Assembly: GCF_013409745.1 (NCBI RefSeq)
Contig: NZ_JACCBH010000001.1
Span: forward strand, 1,984,001 to 2,048,000
From: Microbacterium pseudoresistens
GTDB taxonomy: Bacteria > Actinomycetota > Actinomycetes > Actinomycetales > Microbacteriaceae
Direction of reading: 5' to 3'
DNA: 64,000 bases
Shown: one piece after another, positions 46,194-54,970 of the stretch
How positions within the stretch are numbered: the first letter of the stretch is position 1
How the letters are laid out: each line of letters opens with the position of its first letter
Program-made: the position numbers and the translations under genes
The notes under the pieces: generated by a model
Databases searched by the model: none
What the model was told of the DNA's origin: nothing
Seen by the model: only the letters and a program-made list of their open reading frames with translations

Positions 46194-47389
46194 TGACGAC
46201 ATCAGGGCCGGACATCATCCGTCTTCACGGGGTCACCAAGCTCTTTCAGGTCCGCAAGGACAACAGCCTCAAAGACCGCATCGTCCACTTCGGAAAGCTC
46301 GGCCAGGAGTTCCGCCAGAACTTCACCGCCGTCGACGACGTGAGCCTGTCGATCGCGGCCGGCACCACCGTGGGACTGCTCGGAGCCAACGGTTCGGGCA
46401 AGTCCACGCTGCTCAAACTGATCGGCGGAATCATCGCTCCGTCGGAGGGGACGGTGCAGACCCGCGGCAGGATGGCTGCTCTGCTCGAGCTCGGTGCGGG
46501 GTTCCATCCCGACCTCTCCGGGCGCGAGAACGTGTACCTCAATGCCTCGATCCTCGGCCTCACGAGGGAGGAGACCGACGCCGTCTTCGACGACATCGTC
46601 GAGTTCGCAGGGATCGGCTCGTTCATCGACTCGGCCGTGAAGTTCTACTCCTCGGGCATGTACGTGCGCCTGGCCTTCGCCGTGGCCGTGCACACCGACC
46701 CCGACATCCTCCTCGTCGACGAGGTGCTGGCCGTGGGCGACGAGACCTTCCAGCGCAAGTGCATGGACCGCATCGCGCAGTTCCGCGCCGAGGGGCGCAC
46801 GATCGTGCTCGTGAGCCACTCCGCCCAGCAGGTCGCCGAGCTGTGCGACCGAGGAATCGTGCTCAGCGAAGGGCGGATCGTGCACGACGGCGACACGAAT
46901 GAGGCGATCCGCGCTCTGCGCACCTCGCTCGAGCTTCGTCGCAGGACGTCGAAGAGCGCTTCCGACGCTCAGCCGATCCAGGTGCAGAAGGTGGAGCTCT
47001 TCGATGCGGAGGGGCGTGTTGCCGACACGATCGCGACAGGCGATCCCCTCACCCTTCGTGTGCACGTGAGCGCGGAGCATCCGTTCGAGCGCTGGGACGT
47101 CGGGTTCAGCATCGATACGCCCTTCGGGCACATGGTGCTCGCCTCGAATACCGAACTGCTCGGGCGCACTCTCGACCCGATCGACGGATCGGCCACCGTA
47201 GATCTGCGAATCGAGAGTCTTCGGATCGGTCGGGGCCAGTACTTCGTCAACGCCAATGTCGCCGGCGTCAGCGAGGTCAGCACCCACGCGCTCATGCAGG
47301 CCGCCCTGCTGAACGTGGAGGGCGGCGAGGGCACGCTCGGGTCGTCGTCGGCCGTCGTGTTCGTGCCGGGTACGCACGCCCGCGACTGA
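46193..47389 (+). CDS. wzt: Polysaccharide ABC exporter ATPase (Wzt/TagH type)
   Basis: 398-aa ATPase. Walker A GANGSGKS (64-71), the export-type signature YSSGMYVRLAF (152-162) and Walker B ILLVDEVLAVGDE (172-184). A C-terminal extension of about 140 residues (from about 255) matches the position of Wzt carbohydrate-binding domains, which recognise the finished glycan terminus. Such a domain suggests the exported polymer carries a defined end cap. Confidence 0.92.
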   Translation: MTTSGPDIIRLHGVTKLFQVRKDNSLKDRIVHFGKLGQEFRQNFTAVDDVSLSIAAGTTVGLLGANGSGKSTLLKLIGGIIAPSEGTVQTRGRMAALLELGAGFHPDLSGRENVYLNASILGLTREETDAVFDDIVEFAGIGSFIDSAVKFYSSGMYVRLAFAVAVHTDPDILLVDEVLAVGDETFQRKCMDRIAQFRAEGRTIVLVSHSAQQVAELCDRGIVLSEGRIVHDGDTNEAIRALRTSLELRRRTSKSASDAQPIQVQKVELFDAEGRVADTIATGDPLTLRVHVSAEHPFERWDVGFSIDTPFGHMVLASNTELLGRTLDPIDGSATVDLRIESLRIGRGQYFVNANVAGVSEVSTHALMQAALLNVEGGEGTLGSSSAVVFVPGTHARD

Positions 47390-47424
47390 GTACGCGAGGC
47401 GCGATGGCCCGGGGCGGGGGCCGC

Positions 47425-49596
47425 TCAGCCCTGCAGTCGGGTCAGCGCGGCCTCGAGGAGCGTTGCGGCGCGCGCGTCGAAGGAGTGCTTCTCACGAATC
47501 CGCGCGGAGATCGCGGACAGGTCGTGCTCGGCGGGGAAGAGGGCGTCAAGGTCGCCGGTCACCAGCTCGCGCAGTTCCTGCTCGGAGCGGTAGGTGCGCA
47601 CTGCCCCGCCGAAGAGCTCCGCGATCCCCTCGACATCGTCGCTGATCGCCCGACCGCCCGCGGCCACGACGTCGAAGAGCCGGTTGGAGACGAATCCCTC
47701 GCGCTGCATCGCGGGCCAGTGGTCGTTGAGCACGGCGCCCGCCGCCTCGTACAGCCGTGGCAGCTCATCGTTGGGCACGTGCGTGGCGGCGATGGCGCTC
47801 GCGGCGATGTAGCCGCGCCAGTCGGGTCCGTACACGCGCAGCGGTGCGCCCGCCCGCAGCGGCTCGATGACAGCGGGCCGGGCTATGCCTCTGGCCGTGC
47901 CGACGAAGACGAGCTCCGCGGTGCGGGGCGCTCCCGAGGGCGTGAAGCGGGTGGTGTCCGTGCACTGCAGCAGCGGGTGCACGGGTCGGGCCCAGCGCTC
48001 TGCGGCCTGTGCCGCCCACGGGGCCGAGGCGGCGTGCACGATGTCGAACCGGGCGACCTCCTCCGCCGTGATCTCGTCGGGGTGGCTGATGATCCACAGC
48101 ATCCGCACGCCGGTGGGGGGAGGGGCGAGCGGATGGGGTCCGCGCAGCGTGAGAGAGACGTCGTCGAGCGCGCTCGACGCACGCGACGTCGCGGGCCGCG
48201 CATCGACGGCGACGTACTGGCCGAGCCGCTCGAGCGCGGTGGCGATCCCGCGGGCGAAGTGCGTGTCGCCCCAAGACCGGCCGGCTCCCCCGGCGGGAGC
48301 CGCGGTCCTGATCGCCCAGCGCAGGCGCGGAACCGTGCGACCGTCGGGCAGCGTCGTGGTCTCACGGTGCCGGGTCACGACGGGCCCGGCGTCGGTGATC
48401 TCCAGCGCGAGACCACGACCGGGAGCACCCGCCGGCCGCGGTGTCGTGATCTCCGCCGGCAGCGTGCGCGGTGCGGGTGCGCCGCGACGTGTCACGGTGT
48501 GGTCGAGGAGCGTACGGGGCGTCTCGGCGGCGCCGACCAGGTGCGCGCGGACGGGGGAGTCGATGGCCGCGACGTCGACGGCCTCTCCGAAGGATGCGAG
48601 GTCTTCGCGGGGGAAGCCGTGCAGCAGCGGGTGGGCCGTCGTGCCCGCCGTGACGTCGCCGGCGACGAGGCCCGCCGAGGCGATCGTGCCCGTCGGGCTG
48701 AGCCAGAGCAGACCGCTCGGCCGCTGCCGACCGGCCGCGCGCACGGCGTTCACGGCGTCGGCGCAGGCCCGCGCACCCCCGGCGCGCACGGTCAGCAGAG
48801 TGCCCAGAGGCGAGGCCGCCTCGATATCCGCGACCGGAGGGGCGACGCCCGTGAGCGCGACGCGCCCGTCGACGAGCGCGAGCAGACCCGCGGCGATGCG
48901 CACATCGGCCGGGGCTGCGCCGAGGCACACCAGCGCCGCGCTGTCGTCGTGGCCCTCGGCGAGCACGTCGGAGAGCACCGAGAGCGCAGTGCCGTCGTCG
49001 TCGGTCGCATCCAGGCGCCACACGATCGCATCGGCGACGGAGCCGGGGAATGCCGCAGCGCCCGCGTCGGAGCCGGTCTCGTGCGCGACGAGTGCGCCGC
49101 GGGCGGCGTCGAGGATCTCTTCGCGTGTGGCGTCGCGCGTTCGCCGTCCGGCGCGCAGCGGCAGGGTCTCGCCGCGCAGCGCTCGCCGCCAGGCGTCGCC
49201 GACGGGCCCTCCGGGCGAGCGCAGTGCGTCAGGGTGGGCCGCAGCGTGGGCGGGGGCCGACCACACGGGGCTCGTCGAGATCTCGGCGGTGTCGGCGACG
49301 AGGTACGCGTACAGCGCGGGCACGCGGTCGGCATCCGGCAGCTGCGCGGAGACGAGTCGTTCCAGCACGAGCGGGTTGAGGCTGAGCCCCCGGGCGTGGC
49401 CGCCGCGCACATAGCGGCGGATCGCCTGCGCGGCGGTGACGGGCCGCCCGAGCTGGAGCGCGACGAAGTCGGTGTCGACCAGGCCGGTGTGCCGGATCGT
49501 CCTGGCCCACCAGGCGCGGTCGAGCGTGCGCAGAAGCGCACCCAGGGCGGGGACGGATCGCGACGAACGCCACAGTCGTCTCAGGAGGGTGCGCAC
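47425..49596 (-). CDS. Large glycosyltransferase with C-terminal GT1/CgeB-like domain
   Basis: 723-aa protein. The C-terminal half (about 430-720) is a GT-B glycosyltransferase of the CgeB-like group: MLWIISHPDEIT, CTDTTRF, ELVFVGTARG and GFVSNRLFDVVAAGGRAISDDVEGI. The first 420 residues, Ala- and Arg-rich with no motif I recognise, contain a possible second, degenerate GT-like region. Start is GTG, 6 nt after TAGACT on the minus strand (leaderless). Converges on wzt with 35 nt between. Confidence 0.8.
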   Translation of the reverse strand: MRTLLRRLWRSSRSVPALGALLRTLDRAWWARTIRHTGLVDTDFVALQLGRPVTAAQAIRRYVRGGHARGLSLNPLVLERLVSAQLPDADRVPALYAYLVADTAEISTSPVWSAPAHAAAHPDALRSPGGPVGDAWRRALRGETLPLRAGRRTRDATREEILDAARGALVAHETGSDAGAAAFPGSVADAIVWRLDATDDDGTALSVLSDVLAEGHDDSAALVCLGAAPADVRIAAGLLALVDGRVALTGVAPPVADIEAASPLGTLLTVRAGGARACADAVNAVRAAGRQRPSGLLWLSPTGTIASAGLVAGDVTAGTTAHPLLHGFPREDLASFGEAVDVAAIDSPVRAHLVGAAETPRTLLDHTVTRRGAPAPRTLPAEITTPRPAGAPGRGLALEITDAGPVVTRHRETTTLPDGRTVPRLRWAIRTAAPAGGAGRSWGDTHFARGIATALERLGQYVAVDARPATSRASSALDDVSLTLRGPHPLAPPPTGVRMLWIISHPDEITAEEVARFDIVHAASAPWAAQAAERWARPVHPLLQCTDTTRFTPSGAPRTAELVFVGTARGIARPAVIEPLRAGAPLRVYGPDWRGYIAASAIAATHVPNDELPRLYEAAGAVLNDHWPAMQREGFVSNRLFDVVAAGGRAISDDVEGIAELFGGAVRTYRSEQELRELVTGDLDALFPAEHDLSAISARIREKHSFDARAATLLEAALTRLQG

Positions 49597-49602
49597 CCAC
49601 GA

Positions 49603-49608
49603 AGTCTA
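49603..49608 (-). promoter_or_regulatory. Leaderless promoter -10 of the large glycosyltransferase
   Basis: TAGACT on the minus strand, 6 nt before the GTG at 49596. Confidence 0.55.
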
Positions 49609-49674
49609 AGCGGCGGGCGATGTCGTCCGCCGAGGGCGCCGTGCCGAATCAGCGGGTGCCGAAGGGCGCAGTGG

Positions 49675-49680
49675 TAGCCT
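49675..49680 (+). promoter_or_regulatory. Candidate -10 for the GT2 gene pair
   Basis: TAGCCT about 38 nt before the GTG at 49719, which is preceded by AGGAGA; here a leadered mRNA with Shine-Dalgarno is likely. Confidence 0.45.
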
Positions 49681-49718
49681 CGGACAACCGGCCGAACCGC
49701 AGCTCGACAGGAGAATCC

Positions 49719-50621
49719 GTGCCCGAATCGTCTGCGCGCATCGGCATCGTCGTGAGGACGAAGGATCGCCCCGCGCTCCTCTCCCGAGCGATCGACGACA
49801 TCCTCGCCCAGCAGTATGAGAGCTGGCATGCGGTGATCGTCGACGATGCGGGCGATCCGAAGGCCGTCGACGCCGTGATCGACGCGCTCGACGCCGCGGA
49901 TCGCGCCCGGTTCTCCGTCGTCCACCGCGAGGTCTCCACGGGCCGTTCCGCGGCGGCGAACGCGGGTCTGGACCGGCTCGACACCGAGTTCGCGATCCTG
50001 CACGACGACGACGATCTCTGGCATCCCGCCTTCCTCGCCGATGCCGTCGCCTGGCTCGACGCGCATCCCGGTGACATCGGCGTGGTCGCGCCCACGGAGA
50101 TCGTCTACGAGCGGCCCGAGGGCGACGGGTTCGTCGAGGTCTCGCGCGTGCCGTTCTGGGCCGGGATGACCAGCATCACCTACGCCGATCTGCTGCAGGT
50201 CAACCGGTTCGTGCCCATCGCCTACCTGTACCGGCGCGCCGTGCACGACGAGGTGGGGCCGTACCGCGAAGACGTCCACGCCGCGGAGGACTGGGAGTTC
50301 AATCTGCGGGTGTCCCGGCGTCATCCGATCGGCTACCTCGGCGGAGAGGTGCGCGCGTACTGGATGCAGCGCCGCGGGGTCGATGGAGCGCTCGGCAACA
50401 GCATGTTCGTGCTCGCCGACGATCACGAGTACTACGACCGCATGATCCGCGACGAGGCGCTGCGCACCTATGTGCAGGAGCACGGCGACGGGCTCGTGCT
50501 GTACCTCGCCAGGCTCGTGCAGGACGAGGTGGGGCGCCAGCTCGACGAGCGCCGCACCCTCGGGCAGCGCCTGGCCGGGGCCGTGCGCGAGGTGCGCCGG
50601 CGGCGGAGAGACGGCCGGTGA
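49719..50621 (+). CDS. Glycosyltransferase family 2
   Basis: 300-aa GT-A fold enzyme. IVVRTKDRPALLSRAIDDIL opens the nucleotide-binding domain, VIVDDAGDP and LHDDDDLWHP give the metal-binding acidic motif, and AAEDWEFNLRV provides the catalytic-base ED motif. Start set at GTG because AGGAGA lies 4-5 nt upstream and the family fold begins immediately after. Overlaps the GlfT2-like gene by 4 nt, so the two transferases are made together. Confidence 0.9.
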   Translation: MPESSARIGIVVRTKDRPALLSRAIDDILAQQYESWHAVIVDDAGDPKAVDAVIDALDAADRARFSVVHREVSTGRSAAANAGLDRLDTEFAILHDDDDLWHPAFLADAVAWLDAHPGDIGVVAPTEIVYERPEGDGFVEVSRVPFWAGMTSITYADLLQVNRFVPIAYLYRRAVHDEVGPYREDVHAAEDWEFNLRVSRRHPIGYLGGEVRAYWMQRRGVDGALGNSMFVLADDHEYYDRMIRDEALRTYVQEHGDGLVLYLARLVQDEVGRQLDERRTLGQRLAGAVREVRRRRRDGR

Positions 50622-52432
50622 CGGCCGAGGCGAGCGGGCTGACGGCGCAGCGGATCGTCTTCCCGCCCGCGGAACGCCAGGACGCCTTCGCGCTGTACGC
50701 CCGCGGCGAGGTGACGGCGCTCGATCGCCGCCGGGGCCGCATCCCCGCGGGAGCGCGCGTGTCATTCGCGACCTACGTCAACGCGATGCCGGTGGGCATC
50801 TGGGCCGAGTACACGAGCATGCGCGCCCTCTCCTTGCGCATGCGCATCGACGGCAGCCTGACGCTGACGGTGCGCGGGGTCGTCAGGAGCGGCCGCCTCT
50901 TCACCGCGAGCGAGGACGCTGCGGCCACGGGCGAGGTCTCGATCTCGGTGGAGGTGCCCGACGATGCCGCGTGGGTCTGGTTCGAGGTCTCGGCCGCGAC
51001 GGAGGCGGCGGAGCTCTACGACGCGGAGTGGCGGATCGAGGCGGACGAGCACCGGGAGGTGCGCCCGTCCGTCGCCATCACGACCATGAACCGCGTCGAC
51101 GACTGCCGGCGGCTCATCGCCGCGCTGGGCACCGACGGGCTGCCGGGTCTGCTGCACGAGGTCGTCGTCGTCGATCAGGGCGGCGAGAAGGTCTCGGCGA
51201 GCGGCGATGTGCGTGCCCTCGCGCCGGACGTCGCCGTGCGTCTGATCGAACAGGACAACCTCGGCGGCTCCGGAGGGTTCAGCAGAGGCATGATCGAAGC
51301 GCTCGGCGCCGGGGCGACCCACGTGCTGGTGCTCGACGACGACGTCATGCTCGAGCCCGAGGCGATCCACCGGATGTGCGCCTTCGCGTCCGTCGCTCGC
51401 GACGCCCCGATCGTCGGCGCGCAGATGCTGAGCCTGCTCGATCCGACGGTGCTGCACTCGATGGGCGAGGTCGTGGACCGCCGCGCGATGTGGTGGCATT
51501 CCACCGAACCGGATCTCGTGGCGGCGGATCTCGCGGAGCACCCGCTGGAGGCCACCCCGGCACTGCAGCGGCAGGCGCCGGTCGATTACAACGGGTGGTG
51601 GATGTGCCTCATCCCGACCGCCGTCATCCGCGAGATCGGCGTCTCTCTGCCACTGTTCCTCAAATGGGACGATGCGGAGTACGGGTTGCGCGCGGCACAG
51701 GCCGGCCATCGCACGGTGACTCTTCCCGGTGCGGCCATCTGGCACGTGCCGTGGACGGCGAAAGACGACGGGCTGGACTGGCAGGCCTACTACCAGCTGC
51801 GCAATCGTGTCGTGACCGCACTGCTGCACGGAACGTCGTGGCGCGGGTCGGGGCTGCTGCTGCGATCGTTCGCACAAGACGTCAACCACGTGCTCTGCGG
51901 TCAGTACGGCTCGGCCGCGCTGCGGCACCACGCGCTGCGCGACGTACTCGCCGGACCCGACGCCCTGTTCGCCACCCTCACCACGCGCGTCGGCGCCGCA
52001 CGCGATCTGCTCGCGAGAATGGGGCAGGTCGTCGTGCCCGATGCCGACCTCGAGCCGATCCCCGATGCGGCACGGGCGCCGTCGCGCCCCACCGGGATCG
52101 CGGGACTCGCGACGCGACTGGGCCGGGTTCTCCTGCATCAGCTCCGGTCGGTACCCGCGTCGGCGGCGCCCCGCGTCGAGCTCGAACGCACCGAGGGCAA
52201 GTGGTGGAGTCTCGGCGTGCTCGACGCGGCACGGGTGCGCAGCGCCACCGGACGCGGTGCGTTCGTGATGCGTCGTGACCGCCGATTGGCGGCGCGGCTC
52301 ATCGCCGACGCTCTTCGCCTGCACCTGCGCACTGCCGGGCGTTGGCGGCGGCTCGGTCGTCGTTACGGCGCAGCCGCTCCGAGGCTGGCCTCACCCGCGG
52401 CCTGGGAAGGCGTGTTCGACTCCTCGGCCTGA
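50618..52432 (+). CDS. GlfT2-like galactofuranosyltransferase family protein
   Basis: 604-aa enzyme. An N-terminal beta-sandwich (about 10-140) precedes a GT2 catalytic domain starting at SVAITTMNR. It has NLGGSGGFSRG (214-224), the metal-binding LDDDV (239-243), the catalytic acidic LKWDDAEYG and the metal-ligand IWHVPW, the same order as in mycobacterial GlfT2. A helical C-terminus of about 180 residues follows. By family it should add galactofuranose from UDP-Galf, but no UDP-galactopyranose mutase is in the window. GTG start. The 3' 70 bp overlap the converging DUF2142 gene. Confidence 0.85.
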   Translation: MTAEASGLTAQRIVFPPAERQDAFALYARGEVTALDRRRGRIPAGARVSFATYVNAMPVGIWAEYTSMRALSLRMRIDGSLTLTVRGVVRSGRLFTASEDAAATGEVSISVEVPDDAAWVWFEVSAATEAAELYDAEWRIEADEHREVRPSVAITTMNRVDDCRRLIAALGTDGLPGLLHEVVVVDQGGEKVSASGDVRALAPDVAVRLIEQDNLGGSGGFSRGMIEALGAGATHVLVLDDDVMLEPEAIHRMCAFASVARDAPIVGAQMLSLLDPTVLHSMGEVVDRRAMWWHSTEPDLVAADLAEHPLEATPALQRQAPVDYNGWWMCLIPTAVIREIGVSLPLFLKWDDAEYGLRAAQAGHRTVTLPGAAIWHVPWTAKDDGLDWQAYYQLRNRVVTALLHGTSWRGSGLLLRSFAQDVNHVLCGQYGSAALRHHALRDVLAGPDALFATLTTRVGAARDLLARMGQVVVPDADLEPIPDAARAPSRPTGIAGLATRLGRVLLHQLRSVPASAAPRVELERTEGKWWSLGVLDAARVRSATGRGAFVMRRDRRLAARLIADALRLHLRTAGRWRRLGRRYGAAAPRLASPAAWEGVFDSSA

Positions 52433-53895
52433 ACGGCCGATTGCCGCGCCGGTGAGCGAAGGGCGAGTTCGAGCACCACGAAGACGCCTGCGAACGCGAT
52501 CACGGCGATCAGCAGCGTGGCGAGTGGAGACGGCGCGACCGTCCACCACCATTCCGCTCTTTCGCCGGGATCGAGCGCTTGATCGTCCACGCCGGTCGTG
52601 TAGCGGCGGATGTTCGTGTGCAGAGCGAGGCCCATCGCGGCTGTGAGCGCGATTCCCGATACCAGGAGTCGGGCACCACGCCACGTGCGCGTCGCGTCCG
52701 TGCCGACGACGGCGACGCCGATGAGAATGACCAGGAGCGGCAGGATGTAGCGCGGCTGCACCTGCGTGCCCACGACGGCGTTCGACTGTGCGAGCAGCAC
52801 GAACGGCACCCCCCAGGCGGCACCCACGGCGAGCACGAGAGCGGTGGTCTTGCGCCCATCGAGCCGATGGATGCCGATGGCGATCACTCCGAAGAACACC
52901 GCAGTCGCGAGGACCGTGACGCTCCCCGGCATCAGGGTGTCCAGCCAGCCCAGACCCCACCCGCCGAGCGCTCCGACCCACAGCGTCGGGATCTCGAGCA
53001 GATTCTTGAGGTGCTGTGCGAATGTTAGTGGGACCTGGTCGGGGGCGAGACCGGAGACGACAGCGCCGCTCTGTCCCGAACTGAGATAGAAGCCGATGCT
53101 GATGACGACGACGATCAGCGCGGCCGCTGCCGTGAGGATGAGCGATCGATCACGCCTGCGGAGGCCGAGAACGCATGCCACGATCACTCCGAAGACGGCG
53201 AATGCCGCGGCGTCGGCTCGAGCTCCGGCGCCGAGCAGCGTTGCCACGGCCGAGAGACCGAAGAGGACGAGTCGTTGTCGACCGGTGCTCTGCAGTCCTC
53301 CGAGGAACGTCACCCATACGGTGGCGGTGGACAGCAGCGTCCACGACGTGGGATTCGTCGACGGGATGATGAACAGTCCGAGCGGGACGATGGTCGCGAG
53401 CGCCGAGATCACAAGGGGCGGCCGCAGCCGTCTGGGAAGCGCGCAGAACACTGCTGTCAGGAAGCCGACGAACAGCACCGAGTTGGCGATCCTCATCGCC
53501 ATGACGGACGCTTCGACATCGGGGCCGGCGAAGACCGACATCGCCGCGTAGAACAGCGGGGGGTAGAGTCGCTGGGTGTTCAGCCGCTCGACGACGTGCA
53601 TCTCGTCGTCCTGGGGATTCCAGCAGTCGCCGCTCTGCTCCGGAGCGAATGCGTAGCAGCTCGCCGTGATGAGCGAGGCGGGAACCTGCCTCGCACCGTC
53701 GACGGCGTCGGGCGCGGCTTCGCACAGTCCGTCGCGGTCGCCCAGACCGCACCAGATCGACGGCAGATGGAAGTTGTCGTCGGGACTCGAGCCCACGGGT
53801 GAGGCGAGAGCCCACATGATCAGGGTGATCAGGAGAAGGACGGGAGCCGTCGCGAGAAGGAGAATCCGACGACGACCGTTCCGCTGAGCCTGCAC
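52363..53895 (-). CDS. DUF2142 family multi-spanning membrane protein
   Basis: About 510 aa with roughly 11-12 transmembrane helices and an extracellular loop after helix 1 containing cysteines (SSPDDNFHLPSIWCG, CNPQDDEMHVVERLN-like region). The pattern resembles GT-C style glycosyltransferases using polyprenyl-phosphate sugars. Start placed at GTG, 7 nt after TAGGAT on the minus strand; an ATG three codons upstream overlaps that -10 box and is the alternative (53904). The 3' end overlaps the GlfT2-like gene by 70 bp. Confidence 0.82.
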   Translation of the reverse strand: MQAQRNGRRRILLLATAPVLLLITLIMWALASPVGSSPDDNFHLPSIWCGLGDRDGLCEAAPDAVDGARQVPASLITASCYAFAPEQSGDCWNPQDDEMHVVERLNTQRLYPPLFYAAMSVFAGPDVEASVMAMRIANSVLFVGFLTAVFCALPRRLRPPLVISALATIVPLGLFIIPSTNPTSWTLLSTATVWVTFLGGLQSTGRQRLVLFGLSAVATLLGAGARADAAAFAVFGVIVACVLGLRRRDRSLILTAAAALIVVVISIGFYLSSGQSGAVVSGLAPDQVPLTFAQHLKNLLEIPTLWVGALGGWGLGWLDTLMPGSVTVLATAVFFGVIAIGIHRLDGRKTTALVLAVGAAWGVPFVLLAQSNAVVGTQVQPRYILPLLVILIGVAVVGTDATRTWRGARLLVSGIALTAAMGLALHTNIRRYTTGVDDQALDPGERAEWWWTVAPSPLATLLIAVIAFAGVFVVLELALRSPARQSAVQAEESNTPSQAAGEASLGAAAP

Positions 53896-53902
53896 GAATG
53901 GC

Positions 53903-53928
53903 ATCCTATCCCGAGCGCGGGATAGGAT
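53903..53928. promoter_or_regulatory. 26-bp palindrome with back-to-back TAGGAT boxes
   Basis: ATCCTATCCC-GAGCGC-GGGATAGGAT: 10-bp perfect arms, each ending in TAGGAT reading outward, one for the DUF2142 gene and one for the GT2 gene on the plus strand. Both promoters overlap the same dyad, so a symmetric repressor or mutual exclusion is possible. Confidence 0.7.
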
Positions 53929-53971
53929 CTTGGACGGACATTCGGCACGAGCGAGACAGCGGAACGGCGGC

Positions 53972-54919
53972 ATGCGGCGCCTCCGGAGATGGGTGGAATC
54001 GATGGCGCGCGCGAGCACTCCTCCTTCTGTCATCCCCGAGATCTTCGTTCCCTTCTGGGGGGATCCCGCGCTTCTCTACGAAACGATCGAGTCGGTGCGT
54101 CGCCAGCACATCGTCGACTGGCGCATGACGATCCTCGACGACTGCTATCCCGACGACTCCGTCGCCGCGCACTTCGCAGCGCTCGATGACGATCGCATCG
54201 TGTACGTGCGCAACGAGCACAATCTCGGAATCACGGAGAACTACCGCGAAGCGATCCGGCGCGCTCAGGGCGACTACATCACGATCCTCGGTTGCGACGA
54301 TCTGCTGCACCCGAACTACCTCGACACGATCAGCCGCACGCTCCACGTGGTGCCGGACGCGGATGTGATCCAGCCGGGAGTCCAGGTGATCGACGAGCAC
54401 GGATCACTCGTGCGTCCGCTCGCCGATCGCGTCAAGCAAGGACTGCTCGCCCCGCGAGGCGGCGAAGGCATCGCGGTGCTCTCGGGGCAGGCGATGGCCA
54501 CGAGCCTGATCCGCGGAGACTGGCTGTACTGGCCCTCCCTCACATTCAAGACGGAGACGCTGCGACGCATCGACTTTCGCGACGGGTTGCCCATCATCCA
54601 GGATCTCGCGCTGCTGATGGACATCGCCTTCGACGGAGGCACGCTCGCCTTCAATCCCGAGGCGGCCTTCTCCTACCGGCGCCATGCAGGCAGCGCCTCT
54701 CAGAAGACCCTCCTCGACGGTCGACGGTTTCGGGACGAGCGCACGTACTACGCCGAGGCCGTCAGGATCGCCGATCGGCAGGGCTGGTCGCGCACGCGGC
54801 GCACTGCGCGAGTCCGCCTGATGTCCCGATTGCACGGAGTCTCCGAGCTCCCGATGGTCCTCAGGCGAGGAACAAGCGCCGGGATACAATCGACGCTGTC
54901 CCATATCTTCGCGCCGTGA
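53972..54919 (+). CDS. Glycosyltransferase family 2
   Basis: About 315-aa GT-A enzyme: EIFVPFWGDPALLYETIESV, TILDDCYPDDS, NLGITENYREAIRRAQGDYITILGCDD, and a C-terminal HAGSASQKTLLDGRRF segment. Donor unknown. ATG at 53972 has GGAA 7 nt upstream; the ATG at 54002 (GGTGGA 4 nt upstream) gives a protein ten residues shorter and equally compatible with the fold. A TACAAT box at 54885-54890 within its 3' end may drive the next gene. Confidence 0.85.
   Translation: MRRLRRWVESMARASTPPSVIPEIFVPFWGDPALLYETIESVRRQHIVDWRMTILDDCYPDDSVAAHFAALDDDRIVYVRNEHNLGITENYREAIRRAQGDYITILGCDDLLHPNYLDTISRTLHVVPDADVIQPGVQVIDEHGSLVRPLADRVKQGLLAPRGGEGIAVLSGQAMATSLIRGDWLYWPSLTFKTETLRRIDFRDGLPIIQDLALLMDIAFDGGTLAFNPEAAFSYRRHAGSASQKTLLDGRRFRDERTYYAEAVRIADRQGWSRTRRTARVRLMSRLHGVSELPMVLRRGTSAGIQSTLSHIFAP
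54885..54890 (+). promoter_or_regulatory. TACAAT -10 box for the epimerase gene
   Basis: Perfect TACAAT in otherwise GC-rich DNA, 80 nt before the ATG at 54971 and inside the preceding gene; GGGAG lies about 10 nt before that ATG. Confidence 0.45.
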
Positions 54920-54970
54920 CATCTTGCGGCCGCGACGCGCGCGCATCCGTACGACGGGAGATCCGCTTCC

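Noticed and set aside
47406..47422. GGCCC...GGGCC hairpin between wzt and the large glycosyltransferase as a terminator
   Set aside because: Only a 5-bp stem with a G-rich loop; too weak to call.
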